A stretch of DNA of 64,000 bases, taken from Rhodococcus oryzae (GTDB lineage: Bacteria; Actinomycetota; Actinomycetes; Mycobacteriales; Mycobacteriaceae). The stretch is taken from the NCBI RefSeq assembly GCF_005049235.1, contig NZ_SUMD01000005.1, positions 248,001-312,000 of the forward strand. The letters run 5' to 3'. A program made the position numbers and the translations under genes. Below, one piece after another: positions 35,603-45,314 of the stretch. Below the pieces are notes generated by a model that had not been told where the DNA came from, did no database searches, and was given only the letters and a program-made list of their open reading frames with translations. The stretch's first letter is position 1. The number at the start of each line of letters is the position of its first letter.

Positions 35603-36372
35603 TACGTGTTCTCCCGGTTCTGCGGATGGGTACTGATCTTGTGCGGTGCCGGTTGCGACACGGTGACGGCGCCGTCGAGGCGCTCGGAATCGTGCGGTCG
35701 GTACAGATTGCGTTTCGAGATGTACTGCACGACCCCGTCCGGCACCAGGTACCAGACGGGACGGTTCTCGGCGGCCCGGAGGCGGCACTCGGTCGAGGAG
35801 ATCGCCAGGGCGGGGACCTCGATCAGTGTGACCGCGTCCTCCGGCAGGCCCTCCAGGTGTTCGGCCAGGTGCCCGACGGCGAGCTCGAAGCCAGGACGGC
35901 TCACGCCGACGAACTTCGCGAGTTCGAACAGTTCCTCCCAGTCCTGCCAGGACAGGATGCTCTCCAGCGCGTCCGCGCCGGTGATGAAGAACAGTTCGGC
36001 ATCGGGATGCTGGCGATGCAGATCGCGGAGGGTGTCCACGGTGTAGGTGGCCTTCTCGCGGTCCACGTCCACCCGGCTGACCGAGAAGCTCGGGTTCGAG
36101 GCCGTCGCGATCACGGTCATCAGGTAGCGGTCCTCGGCCGGGCTGACGGTGCGCGCAGCCTTCTGCCACGGCTGCCCGGTCGGCACGAAGATCACCTCGT
36201 CGAGCGCGAACCGGTCCGCGACCTCGCTGGCCGCGACCAGGTGGCCGTGGTGGATCGGGTCGAAGGTGCCGCCCATCACACCGAGACGCCGCGGTCGCCG
36301 TGTCGCGACTGCGTCTTTCGGTCGCTCCGCGGGCTGCGCTGCTGCGCCCGCGTTGGCTGGTTCCTGCTGCAC
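35602..36372 (-). CDS. nadD: Nicotinate-nucleotide adenylyltransferase
   Basis: 256 aa. Nucleotidyltransferase with [15 protein letters not shown] and ISSTECRLR; it makes deamido-NAD. The start is uncertain: GTG 36372 is supported by a TAAGCT hexamer 8 nt upstream and gives a ~29-residue extension before the conserved core. The ATG at 36276 lies inside the core GG(T)FDP motif. The nadD-rsfS-gpgP-octT-degV genes overlap or nearly touch and form one operon. Confidence 0.93.
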   Translation of the reverse strand: MQQEPANAGAAAQPAERPKDAVATRRPRRLGVMGGTFDPIHHGHLVAASEVADRFALDEVIFVPTGQPWQKAARTVSPAEDRYLMTVIATASNPSFSVSRVDVDREKATYTVDTLRDLHRQHPDAELFFITGADALESILSWQDWEELFELAKFVGVSRPGFELAVGHLAEHLEGLPEDAVTLIEVPALAISSTECRLRAAENRPVWYLVPDGVVQYISKRNLYRPHDSERLDGAVTVSQPAPHKISTHPQNRENT

Positions 36373-36380
36373 GAGTGTCG

Positions 36381-36386
36381 AGCTTA
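36381..36386 (-). promoter_or_regulatory. nadD: Candidate -10 element (nadD operon)
   Basis: TAAGCT on the minus strand ends 8 nt before the GTG at 36372. The spacing is at the upper limit for leaderless starts. Confidence 0.4.
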
Positions 36387-36442
36387 CTGGCTGCCGCCGC
36401 GCGGCCCGACCGTGCGCCGCCCCGGCGCCCACCGCCGGGCAC

Positions 36443-37885
36443 TCACACCGGGAGCAGACCCTCGACCACCGCGGCGAGCTGCTGCGCCGACCGGCACTCG
36501 TGCATGGTCACCGTGTCCGCGTAGACGAAGGCGGCGGAGTCGCCGCTGCCCCACTGCCCGCGCGGCTCCGGATTGAGCCAGTGCGTGTGCTTGGCGACCG
36601 CGGCGAGGTGGGTGAGCGCGGCGACGTTCGGGTCGCGGTAGTTGTTGCGCGCGTCGCCGAGGATCAGCAGCGAGCTCTTGCTGGTCAGGCTGTGCGCGAA
36701 GCGTTCGGCGAAGACACCGAGCGCATTGCCGTAGTCGGAGTGGCCGTCGTAGGTGATCAGGTCGGCCTCGCGGATCATCCGCGACATCGCCGCTCCCAGG
36801 TCGGCACCCGCGTCGAAGAACCGGGTCACCTCGTCGGTGGTGTCGATGAACGCGAATACCCGCACCCGGGAGAACTGCTCCCGCAGGGCGTGGACGAGCA
36901 GCAGCGTGAAGTTGCTGAAGCCTGCCACCGAACCGGAGACGTCGCACAGCACCACCAGCTCCGGTCGGGCAGGCCGCGGCTTGCGCTGCACGAGGTCGAT
37001 CGGTACCCCGCCGGTCGACATCGACTTGCGCAGCGTCTTGCGCAGGTCGATGGCGCCAGCCCTGCTGCGCTTGCGCCTGGCCGCGAGCCGGCTCGCGAGC
37101 TTGCGCGCCAGGGGGCTCACGCTGCGTCGCAGCGCGACGAGCTCGGTGTCCGAGGCCCGCAGGAAGTCGACCTCCTCGGCGAGGCGGGGCACACCGTAGG
37201 TCGCCACCCGGTCCTTGCCGAGTTGTTCGGCGGACCGGCGACGCGTCTCCACCTCGACCATCTTGCGGAAGTCCGCGATCCGCTGCGCGGCGGTCCGGCG
37301 CGCGACCTCGGTGGCGTAGTCGCCGTCCGGGTGCTCACCGTTCACGCTGTTGCCGATCAGTCCGTCGAGGATCCGGGCGAGCAGCGTCTCCGGCGCCACA
37401 TCCCGCAGCGCCTGGTAGGCGGAGAAGGACGGCCCCTTGGAGGACTCGTACTTGCCGAGCTCCTCGACGAGTTGCCCGGTGAGCAGCTCGGTCAACGCCA
37501 GCGACTCGGGCGATCCGTCGGCGAGCAGCCCGGCGATCAGCTCCCGCAGGGCGTCGAAGTCCACCAGACCCTCGGGGGTGCGCGGGATCGACACCTCGGC
37601 GCCGCCGTCCGCGCGCAGTCCCACACCTGCGGGGAACCAGAGGTCGAACAGCGCGTCGAAGGTCGCGCGGTGGGTCGGCCTGCGCAGCAGCGAACAGGCC
37701 AGGCCCTCGCGCAGCGACTCCCGGTCGAGCAGGTCGAGCACGGCCATCACCCGACCGGCGTCGACGGTTTCCGAGGGCCCGACCGCGATCCCCCGCTTAC
37801 GCAGCGCCTCGACGAAGTCGACGAGGTGGCCGGGCAGCCCGTGCGGCGACGCGAGGGCACCGGGCGTGTGGGGCGTTGCGGCCAT
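36443..37885 (-). CDS. VWA domain (CoxE-like) protein
   Basis: 480 aa. The C-terminal von Willebrand A-like domain starts near residue 315 with the metal site [12 protein letters not shown]; the N-terminal ~300 residues are helical and charged. It partners the adjacent MoxR ATPase; such pairs act as chaperones that activate or insert cofactors into target enzymes, but this pair's client is unknown. ATG 37885 lies 29 nt after the MoxR stop. Confidence 0.88.
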   Translation of the reverse strand: MAATPHTPGALASPHGLPGHLVDFVEALRKRGIAVGPSETVDAGRVMAVLDLLDRESLREGLACSLLRRPTHRATFDALFDLWFPAGVGLRADGGAEVSIPRTPEGLVDFDALRELIAGLLADGSPESLALTELLTGQLVEELGKYESSKGPSFSAYQALRDVAPETLLARILDGLIGNSVNGEHPDGDYATEVARRTAAQRIADFRKMVEVETRRRSAEQLGKDRVATYGVPRLAEEVDFLRASDTELVALRRSVSPLARKLASRLAARRKRSRAGAIDLRKTLRKSMSTGGVPIDLVQRKPRPARPELVVLCDVSGSVAGFSNFTLLLVHALREQFSRVRVFAFIDTTDEVTRFFDAGADLGAAMSRMIREADLITYDGHSDYGNALGVFAERFAHSLTSKSSLLILGDARNNYRDPNVAALTHLAAVAKHTHWLNPEPRGQWGSGDSAAFVYADTVTMHECRSAQQLAAVVEGLLPV

Positions 37886-37914
37886 ATCGGTTCCGTCCTC
37901 TCGGTTGCGGCGAG

Positions 37915-38793
37915 CTAGTTCAGCCGGAGTTCGGACGCCGCCCGCTGCTGATCGGACTGGTGCTTGAGGATGACGCCCATCGTGGCGCGGACCGCATCGT
38001 CGTCGAGCGTGTCCATGCCGAGCGCCAGCAGCGTGCGGCCCCAGTCGATGGTCTCGGCGACCGAGGGCAGCTTCTTGAGCTGCATGCCGCGCAGGACACG
38101 GATGGTCCGCACGAGCTGCTCGGCCATCGCCTCGGGCAGCTCGGGAACGCGGCTGGCGAGGATGCGCCGCTCGAGGTCTGCGTCCGGGAAGTCGAGGTGC
38201 AGGAACAGGCAGCGGCGCTTGAGCGCCTCCGACAGCTCGCGGGTCGCGTTCGAGGTCAGCACCGCGAACGGCTTGCGGGTGGCGACGATGGTGCCCAGCT
38301 CGGGGACGGTCACCGCAAAGTCGCTGAGCACCTCGAGCAGCAGGCCCTCGATCTCGACGTCCGCCTTGTCGACCTCGTCGATCAGCAGCACGGTGGGGTC
38401 CTCGCGGCGGATCGCGGTGAGCAGCGGCCGCGGCAGCAGGAACTCCTCGGAGAACACGTCCTGCTTGGTCGAGTCCCAGTTGTCGCTGCCCGCCTGGATG
38501 CGCAGGATCTGCTTGGCGTGGTTCCACTCGTACAGCGCGCGGGACTCGTCGACACCCTCGTAGCACTGCAGACGCACCAGTTCCGCGTCCGAGACCTGCG
38601 CAACGGCCCGGGCCAGCTCGGTCTTGCCGACACCTGCGGGCCCCTCGATGAGCAGCGGCTTGCCGAGCCGGTCGGCGAGGAACACCGCCGTAGCGGTGGC
38701 CTTGTCGGAGAGGTACCCGGTCTCGGCGAGCCGGGTGATCACCTCATCGACGCTCGCGAAGATCGGCGGCGTCGTCGGAAGTGCGCGGTCCAC
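37915..38793 (-). CDS. MoxR-family AAA+ ATPase
   Basis: 292 aa. Walker A GPAGVGKT (residues 51-58), Walker B VLLIDEVDKAD and sensor SNATREL. GTG 38793 has GGAGCGAGT upstream. It acts with the VWA protein encoded next. The same MoxR/VWA pair precedes proA in mycobacteria (Rv2425c-Rv2427c, from memory). Confidence 0.93.
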   Translation of the reverse strand: MDRALPTTPPIFASVDEVITRLAETGYLSDKATATAVFLADRLGKPLLIEGPAGVGKTELARAVAQVSDAELVRLQCYEGVDESRALYEWNHAKQILRIQAGSDNWDSTKQDVFSEEFLLPRPLLTAIRREDPTVLLIDEVDKADVEIEGLLLEVLSDFAVTVPELGTIVATRKPFAVLTSNATRELSEALKRRCLFLHLDFPDADLERRILASRVPELPEAMAEQLVRTIRVLRGMQLKKLPSVAETIDWGRTLLALGMDTLDDDAVRATMGVILKHQSDQQRAASELRLN

Positions 38794-38841
38794 ACTCGCT
38801 CCTTGTGCTTGTCGGGGTCTGTCAGTCCTGCGGGGCCGGCA

Positions 38842-40149
38842 CTACACCGGTCGGGTGTGCCCGTCGCCCCAGACGGTCCACTTGGTGGAGGTCAGCTCGG
38901 GCAGGCCCATCGGACCGCGAGCGTGCAGCTTCTGCGTGGAGATGCCGATCTCCGCGCCGAACCCGAACTGCTCGCCGTCGGTGAACGCGGTGGAGGCATT
39001 GACCATCACGGCGGCCGCGTCGACCCGGGCGGTGAACTCGCGGGCCGCGGCCAGGTCCGCGGTCACGATGGCCTCGGTGTGACCGGTGCCGTAGCGGTTG
39101 ATGTGGTCGATCGCGTCGTCGATCCCGTCGACCACCTTGAGCGCGACGTCGAGAGAGAGGTACTCCTCGGCCCAGTCCGCCTCGGTGGCGGGCACCTGTC
39201 CGGGCAGGTCACCGTGGATGATCACGCCCTGCGACTGCAGCGCCTGGGTCACCGCGGGCAACGCGGTCTCCGCGACGGCCTTGTCGATGAGGACGGTCTC
39301 GGCGGTGTTGCACACGCTCGGGCGGCGGGTCTTGGAGTTCAGCACGATCTTGACGGCCATCGGGAGGTCAGCCGCGGCGTGCACGTACACGTGGCAGTTG
39401 CCGACGCCCGTCTCGATCGTCGGCACGGTGGCGTCGCGGACCACGGCGTTGATCAGGCCCGCGCCGCCGCGCGGGATCACGACGTCGACCAGGCCGCGGG
39501 CCTGGATCAGGTGGGTCACGCTGGAGCGGTCCTCGCTGGAGAGCAACTGCACGGCGTCGGCGGGCAGGTCCTGCGCGGCGAGCGAGGCGCGCAGCACCTC
39601 GACGAGCGCGGCGTTGGAGTGCACAGCGGACGAGGAGCCGCGCAGCAGCGCCGCGTTCCCGGACTTGAGGGCGAGACCGAACGCGTCGACGGTGACGTTG
39701 GGGCGGGCCTCGTACACCATGCCGATCACGCCGAGCGGCACCCGCACCTGACGGATCTCCAGGCCGTTGGGCAACGTCGCGCCGAGGACCACCTCGCCGA
39801 CCGGATCCGCGAGCCCGGCGACCTGACGCAGGCCCGCCGCGATGCCGCCGACCCGGTCGGCGGTCAGGCGCAGCCGGTCGAGCAGGCTCTCCTCCGTGCC
39901 GGTCGCCTTGGCGGCCTCGATGTCGAGGGCGTTGGCGGCGAGCACCGCGTCAGTGGCGGCGAGCACGGCATCGGCCGCCGCGTGCAGGGCCGCGTTCTTC
40001 TGCGCGGTCGTCAGCTGGGCCAGCACCCGCGACGCCACACGCGCGTTGCGGGCGGCCTCGTGGACGGCCGCGCGGGCCACGTCCCCGCGCCCGTCGTCGT
40101 CGCCCTTGGCAGCACCGTTCGTCTCCACCGTCTTGCTCACCGCGGTCAT
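38842..40149 (-). CDS. proA: Gamma-glutamyl phosphate reductase
   Basis: 435 aa aldehyde-dehydrogenase-fold enzyme; catalytic Cys in [15 protein letters not shown]. It reduces gamma-glutamyl phosphate to the semialdehyde, the second step of proline synthesis. ATG 40149 was chosen because TACCCT lies 6 nt upstream (leaderless mRNA); a start at 40179 would lie upstream of that promoter. The proB gene is 11 kb away. Confidence 0.96.
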   Translation of the reverse strand: MTAVSKTVETNGAAKGDDDGRGDVARAAVHEAARNARVASRVLAQLTTAQKNAALHAAADAVLAATDAVLAANALDIEAAKATGTEESLLDRLRLTADRVGGIAAGLRQVAGLADPVGEVVLGATLPNGLEIRQVRVPLGVIGMVYEARPNVTVDAFGLALKSGNAALLRGSSSAVHSNAALVEVLRASLAAQDLPADAVQLLSSEDRSSVTHLIQARGLVDVVIPRGGAGLINAVVRDATVPTIETGVGNCHVYVHAAADLPMAVKIVLNSKTRRPSVCNTAETVLIDKAVAETALPAVTQALQSQGVIIHGDLPGQVPATEADWAEEYLSLDVALKVVDGIDDAIDHINRYGTGHTEAIVTADLAAAREFTARVDAAAVMVNASTAFTDGEQFGFGAEIGISTQKLHARGPMGLPELTSTKWTVWGDGHTRPV

Positions 40150-40155
40150 GAGTAC

Positions 40156-40161
40156 AGGGTA
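40156..40161 (-). promoter_or_regulatory. proA: Leaderless -10 element (proA)
   Basis: TACCCT on the minus strand ends 6 nt before the ATG at 40149. Confidence 0.6.
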
Positions 40162-40221
40162 ACGACCGGCCCGGCGCATAATCGTTCAGCCCAAGTCGTT
40201 AACAGAGGAAATCAAGCTCCC

Positions 40222-41616
40222 ATGACCCAGTCCCACACCGAGGTGCTCACCGAGGAACCGTCCGAGGGCTACAGCCGCGGGCTCAGTTCCCGGACCATTC
40301 AGATGATCGCCCTCGGCGGCGCCATCGGAACCGGCCTGTTCTACGGCGCGGGCGGCGCGATCGAGGAAGCCGGACCGTCGCTGATCCTGGCCTACCTCGC
40401 GGCCGGGCTGGTGATCTTCGTGATCATGCGGGCGCTCGGTGAGCTGCTCAGCTACCGGCCCGTCTCAGGGAGCTTCGGCGAGTACGCGGAGGAGTTCCTC
40501 GGCCGCTTCTTCGGGTTCGTCACCGGCTGGACGTACTGGGCGGTGTGGGTGGCCACCTGCATGGCCGAGATCACGGTGGCGGGCAAGTACGTCGAGTTCT
40601 GGTGGCCGTCCGTGCCGACCTGGCTGACGGCGCTGGTGGTGCTGGTCGTGCTGTTCGGCGCCAACCTGATCTCGGTGAAGCTGTTCGGCGAGGCCGAGTT
40701 CTGGTTCTCCGCCATCAAGATCACCGCGATCCTGGGCATGATCCTGATCGGCATCGGCGTGCTCACCCTCGGCTTCGGCCACGCCACCAACCCGACGGTG
40801 ACCAACCTGTGGGCGGACGGCGGGGTGTTCCCCAACGGGTTCGGGGCCGCGCTGATGAGCCTGCAGATCGTGATGTTCGCGTACGTGGGTGTCGAGCTGG
40901 TCGGCGTGACCGCGGGCGAGGCGAGGGACCCGAAGCCGACCCTACGCAAGGCGATCAACACCCTGCCGTTCCGGATCGGCCTGTTCTACATCGGCTCGCT
41001 GGTGGTCATCATGTCGGTGGCGAGCTGGCGCGATTTCCACGCGGGCGTGAGCCCGTTCGTGGAGGTCCTACAGCAGATCGGCATCCCGGCCGCGGCGGGC
41101 ATCATGAATTTCGTGCTGCTGACGGCGGCGCTGTCCTCGTGCAACTCGGGCATCTATTCCACCGGCCGGATGCTGCGCAGCCTGTCGCAGCGCAACGAGG
41201 CCCCGGCCGCGCTCGGCGCGCTCAGCAAGCGGTCGGTCCCGTTCGCGGGCATCACGCTGTCCGCGGGCGCGATGGTGATCGGCGTGATCGTCAACATCGT
41301 CTCTCCCGACCGCGCGTTCCTCTACATCACCTCGGTGTCCACGGTGGGCATCATCTTCGTGTGGGGCACCATCCTGGTCTGCCACCTCAAGTTCCGGGCG
41401 GCGGTCCGGGCGGGCCTGCTGCCTGCCGCGGAGTACCGCCTGCCGGGGGCGCCGGTGACCAACTGGTTGGCCCTCGCCTTCCTGGCGATGGTCGTGGTGC
41501 TGCTCTTCTTCAGCTCCGCGGGGCGCACCGCGCTGGTCGTCGGCGTCGTGTTCGGGGCCGCCGTGTGCGGCGGATACGCCCTGCTGCGCGCGCGTGTCCC
41601 CGCCGACACGAACTGA
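40222..41616 (+). CDS. APC-superfamily amino-acid permease (AAT type)
   Basis: 464 aa, about 12 transmembrane segments. The consensus amphipathic start is visible: RGLSSRTIQMIALGGAIGTGLFYGAGGAI. It is a proton-coupled amino-acid importer of the AAT group (relatives carry GABA, proline, or D-Ala/Gly); substrate cannot be told. ATG 40222 is preceded by GAGGAA; a CATAAT -10 lies at 40187-40192. It is divergent from proA, which is suggestive but not proof of a proline link. Confidence 0.9.
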   Translation: MTQSHTEVLTEEPSEGYSRGLSSRTIQMIALGGAIGTGLFYGAGGAIEEAGPSLILAYLAAGLVIFVIMRALGELLSYRPVSGSFGEYAEEFLGRFFGFVTGWTYWAVWVATCMAEITVAGKYVEFWWPSVPTWLTALVVLVVLFGANLISVKLFGEAEFWFSAIKITAILGMILIGIGVLTLGFGHATNPTVTNLWADGGVFPNGFGAALMSLQIVMFAYVGVELVGVTAGEARDPKPTLRKAINTLPFRIGLFYIGSLVVIMSVASWRDFHAGVSPFVEVLQQIGIPAAAGIMNFVLLTAALSSCNSGIYSTGRMLRSLSQRNEAPAALGALSKRSVPFAGITLSAGAMVIGVIVNIVSPDRAFLYITSVSTVGIIFVWGTILVCHLKFRAAVRAGLLPAAEYRLPGAPVTNWLALAFLAMVVVLLFFSSAGRTALVVGVVFGAAVCGGYALLRARVPADTN

Positions 41617-41634
41617 GAGCCCGCGGAACCCGGC

Positions 41635-41640
41635 TAGCCT
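41635..41640 (+). promoter_or_regulatory. rbsK: Leaderless -10 element (rbsK)
   Basis: TAGCCT ends 6 nt before the ATG at 41647. Confidence 0.6.
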
Positions 41641-41646
41641 CGGCCC

Positions 41647-42513
41647 ATGTCCGCTCCCCGGATCACCGTCCTCGGCAGCATCAACATGGACCTGGTCACC
41701 ACCACCCCCCGGCTGCCCGCGCCCGGTGAGACCATCCTCGGCCACGGCTTCTCGACCGGGCCGGGAGGCAAGGGCTCCAATCAGGCCATCGCCGCGGCCC
41801 GCGCGGGCGCCCAGGTGCGGTTCCTCGGTGCCGTCGGCGACGACACCTTCGCGCCGGAACTGAGGAGCGCGCTGGTCGTCGCGGGGGTGGACGCCACCCT
41901 GCTGCGCGAGACCGAGGGGCCGAGCGGGGTCGCGGTCATCTCGGTCGACGACTCCGGCGAGAACTCCATCGTCGTGGTGAGCGGCGCCAACGCCGCCCTG
42001 CGCGAACCGACGGACGCCGAACTCGGCGCGATCACCGACGCCGACCTCCTGCTGTCCCAGCTGGAGCTGCCGCTGGCCGCGGTGACCGCGGGCGCTCGGC
42101 ACGCCCGGGCGAACGGGACCACGGTGATCCTCAACCCGTCGCCTGCGGCGCCCCTCCCCGACGAGCTGATCGCGTGCGTGGACGTGCTCGTCGTCAACGA
42201 GACCGAGGCCGCGCAACTCGGCGCCGAAACCCTGGCACGGGTGCCCGATGTGGTCACCACCCTCGGCGCACGGGGCGCGACCCTGCGCGGTCCCGGCGGG
42301 GTGCAACTGCGCAGCGAGCCGCCCGCCGTCGAGGTGGTGGACACCACCGGCGCGGGCGATGCCTTCGCCGGAACCCTCGCCGCGTGCTGGCACCTCGGGC
42401 GGGAGGTCGCGCTCGCCCGGGCCTGCGCCGCCGGAGCCCTCGCCACCACCAGGGCGGGGGCCGGCTCGGCGCCGACCAGCGCCGAGGTCGACGCCGCGCT
42501 CGGGCGGCAATGA
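41647..42513 (+). CDS. rbsK: Ribokinase (PfkB family)
   Basis: 288 aa. PfkB signatures are complete: GSINMDLVTTTPRLPAPGET, GPGGKGSNQA and the catalytic DTTGAGDAF. It phosphorylates ribose at O5. No ribose transporter or repressor is adjacent. Rv2436 (rbsK) is in a similar relative place in M. tuberculosis. Confidence 0.9.
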   Translation: MSAPRITVLGSINMDLVTTTPRLPAPGETILGHGFSTGPGGKGSNQAIAAARAGAQVRFLGAVGDDTFAPELRSALVVAGVDATLLRETEGPSGVAVISVDDSGENSIVVVSGANAALREPTDAELGAITDADLLLSQLELPLAAVTAGARHARANGTTVILNPSPAAPLPDELIACVDVLVVNETEAAQLGAETLARVPDVVTTLGARGATLRGPGGVQLRSEPPAVEVVDTTGAGDAFAGTLAACWHLGREVALARACAAGALATTRAGAGSAPTSAEVDAALGRQ

Positions 42514-42547
42514 CCTGATGTCGTGGTCGTCGGGCACCATGGGAGCC

Positions 42548-44656
42548 ATGACCACAGCCACCGAGCCCGCCACCCTCGATCTCCGCGCCGACGCGGAACG
42601 GCTGCTGCGCGAGCTCGCCGGCCCCGACGCCACGCTGCGCGAGGATCAGTGGACGGCGATCGAGGCGCTGGTGGTGCAGCGCAAGCGCGCGCTGGTGGTG
42701 CAGCGGACCGGCTGGGGCAAGTCCGCCGTCTACTTCATCTCCGCCAAGCTGCTGCGGGCGCGCGGCCACGGGCCGACCGTGATCGTCTCCCCACTGCTGG
42801 CCCTGATGCGCAACCAGGTGGCCTCCGCCGAGCGTGCCGGGGTCCGTGCCGCGACGATCAACTCCGGCAACGTCACCGAATGGGACGAGATCCACGCCGC
42901 CATCGCCGACGGGACCGTCGACGTGCTGCTGGTCAGTCCGGAGCGGCTGAACAATCCCGACTTCCGCGACCAGGTGCTGCCCTCGCTGGCCGCGGACGCG
43001 GGCCTCGTCGTGGTCGACGAGGCGCATTGCGTCTCCGACTGGGGCCACGACTTCCGTCCCGACTACCGACGGATCCGCACCCTGATCGGTGAGCTGGGCG
43101 AGGGCATCCCCGTGCTCGCCACCACCGCGACCGCGAACGACCGGGTGGTGGCCGACGTGTCCGCACAGCTCGGCGTCGGCGGCTCCGAGACCCTGGTGCT
43201 GCGCGGCGGCCTCGAGCGGGAGTCGCTGCGGCTGTCGGTGGTGCACATCGACGAAGCGAGCAAGCGCGCCGCCTGGCTCGGCCAGCAGCTCAGCCGGCTG
43301 CCCGGGTCCGGCATCATCTACACCCTCACGGTGTCTGCCGCCCGAGACCTGGCCGGGCTGCTCGCCGAGCAGGGCCACGAGGTGGCCGCCTACACCGGCC
43401 AGACCGACCCGGCCGAACGCGAGAGCCTCGAGGCCGACCTGCTCGAGAACCGGGTCAAGGCCCTGGTCGCGACGTCGGCGCTGGGCATGGGATTCGACAA
43501 GCCCGACCTCGGGTTCGTGGTCCACCTCGGCGCACCCTCCTCCCCGATCTCCTACTACCAGCAGGTCGGCCGCGCAGGCCGCTCCACGGACCGGGCCGAG
43601 GTGGTCCTGCTGCCCGGCTTCGAGGACCGGCAGATCTGGAGCTACTTCGCCAGCATCGCGTTCCCGCGCGAGCATCTGGTGCGCAGGGTGATCGAGGTGC
43701 TCGACGCCGAACGTCCGCAGTCCACCCAGGCGCTCGAACCGCTGGTCGAACTCAGCCGGAACCGCCTGGAGATGGTACTGAAGGTCCTGGACGTGGACGG
43801 CGCCGTCAAGCGGGTCCGCGGCGGCTGGATCAGCACCGGGCAGCCGTGGGAGTACGACGCGGAGCGTTACGGCCGGCTCGAGCAGGCCCGCGAGTCCGAG
43901 CAGCAGGCGATGGTCGAGTACCAGCGAACACCCATGTGCCGCATGGAGTTCCTGCGCCGCCAGCTCGACGACCCCGGCCTGTCCGCCGACCCGCAGCCGT
44001 GTGGGCGCTGCGACAACTGCGCCGGCCCCGCCCACTCCGCGGAGGTGGACGATGAGGCCATCGCGCGGGCGCGGGCACGACTGGACCGGCCCGGCGTCGA
44101 CCTGGCCCCGCGCAAGCAGTGGCCGACCGGCCTCGCCAAGCTGGGTGTGCCGCTGTCCGGCAAGATCACCGACGGACCCGAGACGGGCCGGGTGCTCGGC
44201 CGCCTGTCCGACCTCGGTTGGGGACAGCGCCTGCGCACGCTGTTCGACGAGCCCGACGGCCCGGTGCCGGACGCGATCGTCGACGCCTGTGTCAAGGTGC
44301 TCGCCGCCTGGGACTGGCAGCAGCGACCGACGGCGGTGGTGGCCCTCGAGTCAGCGACCCGCCCCCAGTTGATCTCCTCGCTCGCCGACCGGCTCGCGAC
44401 GGTCGGACGGCTCCGCAACCTGGGCCTTCTCACCAGGAATCCCGAGCGCCCCCCGGTCTCCGCGGCCAATTCCGCCTACCGCGTGGCCGGGCTGACGGGG
44501 GCCTGGCTGGCCCCGGATCTCCGCGACGCCGACGGCCCGATCCTGCTGCTCGACGACCTCGCCGACACCGGCTGGACGCTCACGATGGCGGCCCGCGAAC
44601 TCCGCGCGGCGGGCGCCCCTGCCGTCCTGCCGTTTGCCCTGGCGAGCGTCAGCTGA
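42548..44656 (+). CDS. recQ: RecQ-family DNA helicase with C-terminal phosphoribosyltransferase-like domain
   Basis: 702 aa. Helicase core: QRTGWGKSAV (motif I), DEAHC (II), TATA (III) and QQVGRAGRS (VI). Zinc-binding cysteines follow (MCRMEFL, then CGRCDNC). There is no HRDC domain; instead the last ~200 residues end in a type-I PRTase-like block, ILLLDDLADTGWTLTMAA (about 665-682), the PRPP-binding signature. An in-frame ATG at 42539 is an alternative start. It probably unwinds recombination or replication intermediates; the role of the tail is unknown. Confidence 0.9.
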   Translation: MTTATEPATLDLRADAERLLRELAGPDATLREDQWTAIEALVVQRKRALVVQRTGWGKSAVYFISAKLLRARGHGPTVIVSPLLALMRNQVASAERAGVRAATINSGNVTEWDEIHAAIADGTVDVLLVSPERLNNPDFRDQVLPSLAADAGLVVVDEAHCVSDWGHDFRPDYRRIRTLIGELGEGIPVLATTATANDRVVADVSAQLGVGGSETLVLRGGLERESLRLSVVHIDEASKRAAWLGQQLSRLPGSGIIYTLTVSAARDLAGLLAEQGHEVAAYTGQTDPAERESLEADLLENRVKALVATSALGMGFDKPDLGFVVHLGAPSSPISYYQQVGRAGRSTDRAEVVLLPGFEDRQIWSYFASIAFPREHLVRRVIEVLDAERPQSTQALEPLVELSRNRLEMVLKVLDVDGAVKRVRGGWISTGQPWEYDAERYGRLEQARESEQQAMVEYQRTPMCRMEFLRRQLDDPGLSADPQPCGRCDNCAGPAHSAEVDDEAIARARARLDRPGVDLAPRKQWPTGLAKLGVPLSGKITDGPETGRVLGRLSDLGWGQRLRTLFDEPDGPVPDAIVDACVKVLAAWDWQQRPTAVVALESATRPQLISSLADRLATVGRLRNLGLLTRNPERPPVSAANSAYRVAGLTGAWLAPDLRDADGPILLLDDLADTGWTLTMAARELRAAGAPAVLPFALASVS

Positions 44657-44664
44657 CCCCCTTG

Positions 44665-44682
44665 GTGTGACCAGGCTCACAC
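44665..44682. promoter_or_regulatory. CRP/GlxR-type cAMP receptor site upstream of ectA
   Basis: GTGTGA-CCAGGC-TCACAC, a perfect palindrome matching TGTGA-N6-TCACA. It begins 9 nt after the recQ stop and lies 96 nt before ectA, a position that suits control of the ectoine operon. Confidence 0.8.
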
Positions 44683-44777
44683 AGTCGGGCTCACCAGTGC
44701 GGGAGCCGGGTCAGGGCATGCGGAATCGCCGGGGGTAGCTGAAATCCGTTGCCCCCATTGTTACGTTCGTTCGACAG

Positions 44778-45314
44778 ATGAGCCCCGTTACAAAGAGTGC
44801 GACCCCGACCACCGCTCCCCGAGCGGTGACGACAAGGCAGCCCGAAATCGATGACGCCGTGCGCATGTGGGAGATTGCCCGCGATTCGCAGGTGCTCGAT
44901 CTGAACTCAAGCTATGCATACCTGTTGTGGTGCAGGGACTTCCGTGACACATCCGTGGTCGCGGAGCAAGACGGCCGCGTGGGCGGTTTCGTCACCGGTT
45001 TCGTCCGTCCGGAAGACCCGCGGACGGTCTTCGTCTGGCAGGTGGCGGTCGACGAATCGCTGCGCGGCCGCGGAGTGGCCGCGGCAATGCTGAACGACCT
45101 GCTCGATCACCTCGCCCTCCAGGGCGTCACCAGGCTCGAAACCACGATCAGTCCGGGCAACGACGCGTCCCGAGCCCTGTTCTCGTCGGTGGCGCGGATG
45201 CGATACGTCGACATCACGAAGCGAGAACTGTTCACCACCAGCCATTTTCCCGATCAACACGAATCCGAAGAGCTCTACATCATCGGCGATGACACCACAG
45301 GAGTAGATCAATGA
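44778..45314 (+). CDS. ectA: L-2,4-diaminobutyrate acetyltransferase
   Basis: 178 aa GNAT-fold enzyme: VAVDESLRGRGVAAAML binds acetyl-CoA. It acetylates diaminobutyrate, the second step of ectoine synthesis. ATG 44778; a TACGTT hexamer lies at 44762-44767. The stop overlaps the ectB start (ATGA). Confidence 0.93.
   Translation: MSPVTKSATPTTAPRAVTTRQPEIDDAVRMWEIARDSQVLDLNSSYAYLLWCRDFRDTSVVAEQDGRVGGFVTGFVRPEDPRTVFVWQVAVDESLRGRGVAAAMLNDLLDHLALQGVTRLETTISPGNDASRALFSSVARMRYVDITKRELFTTSHFPDQHESEELYIIGDDTTGVDQ

Noticed and set aside
37876-40221. Long upstream extension of the permease frame
   Set aside because: This part is antisense to MoxR and proA; the permease starts at 40222 with GAGGAA upstream.
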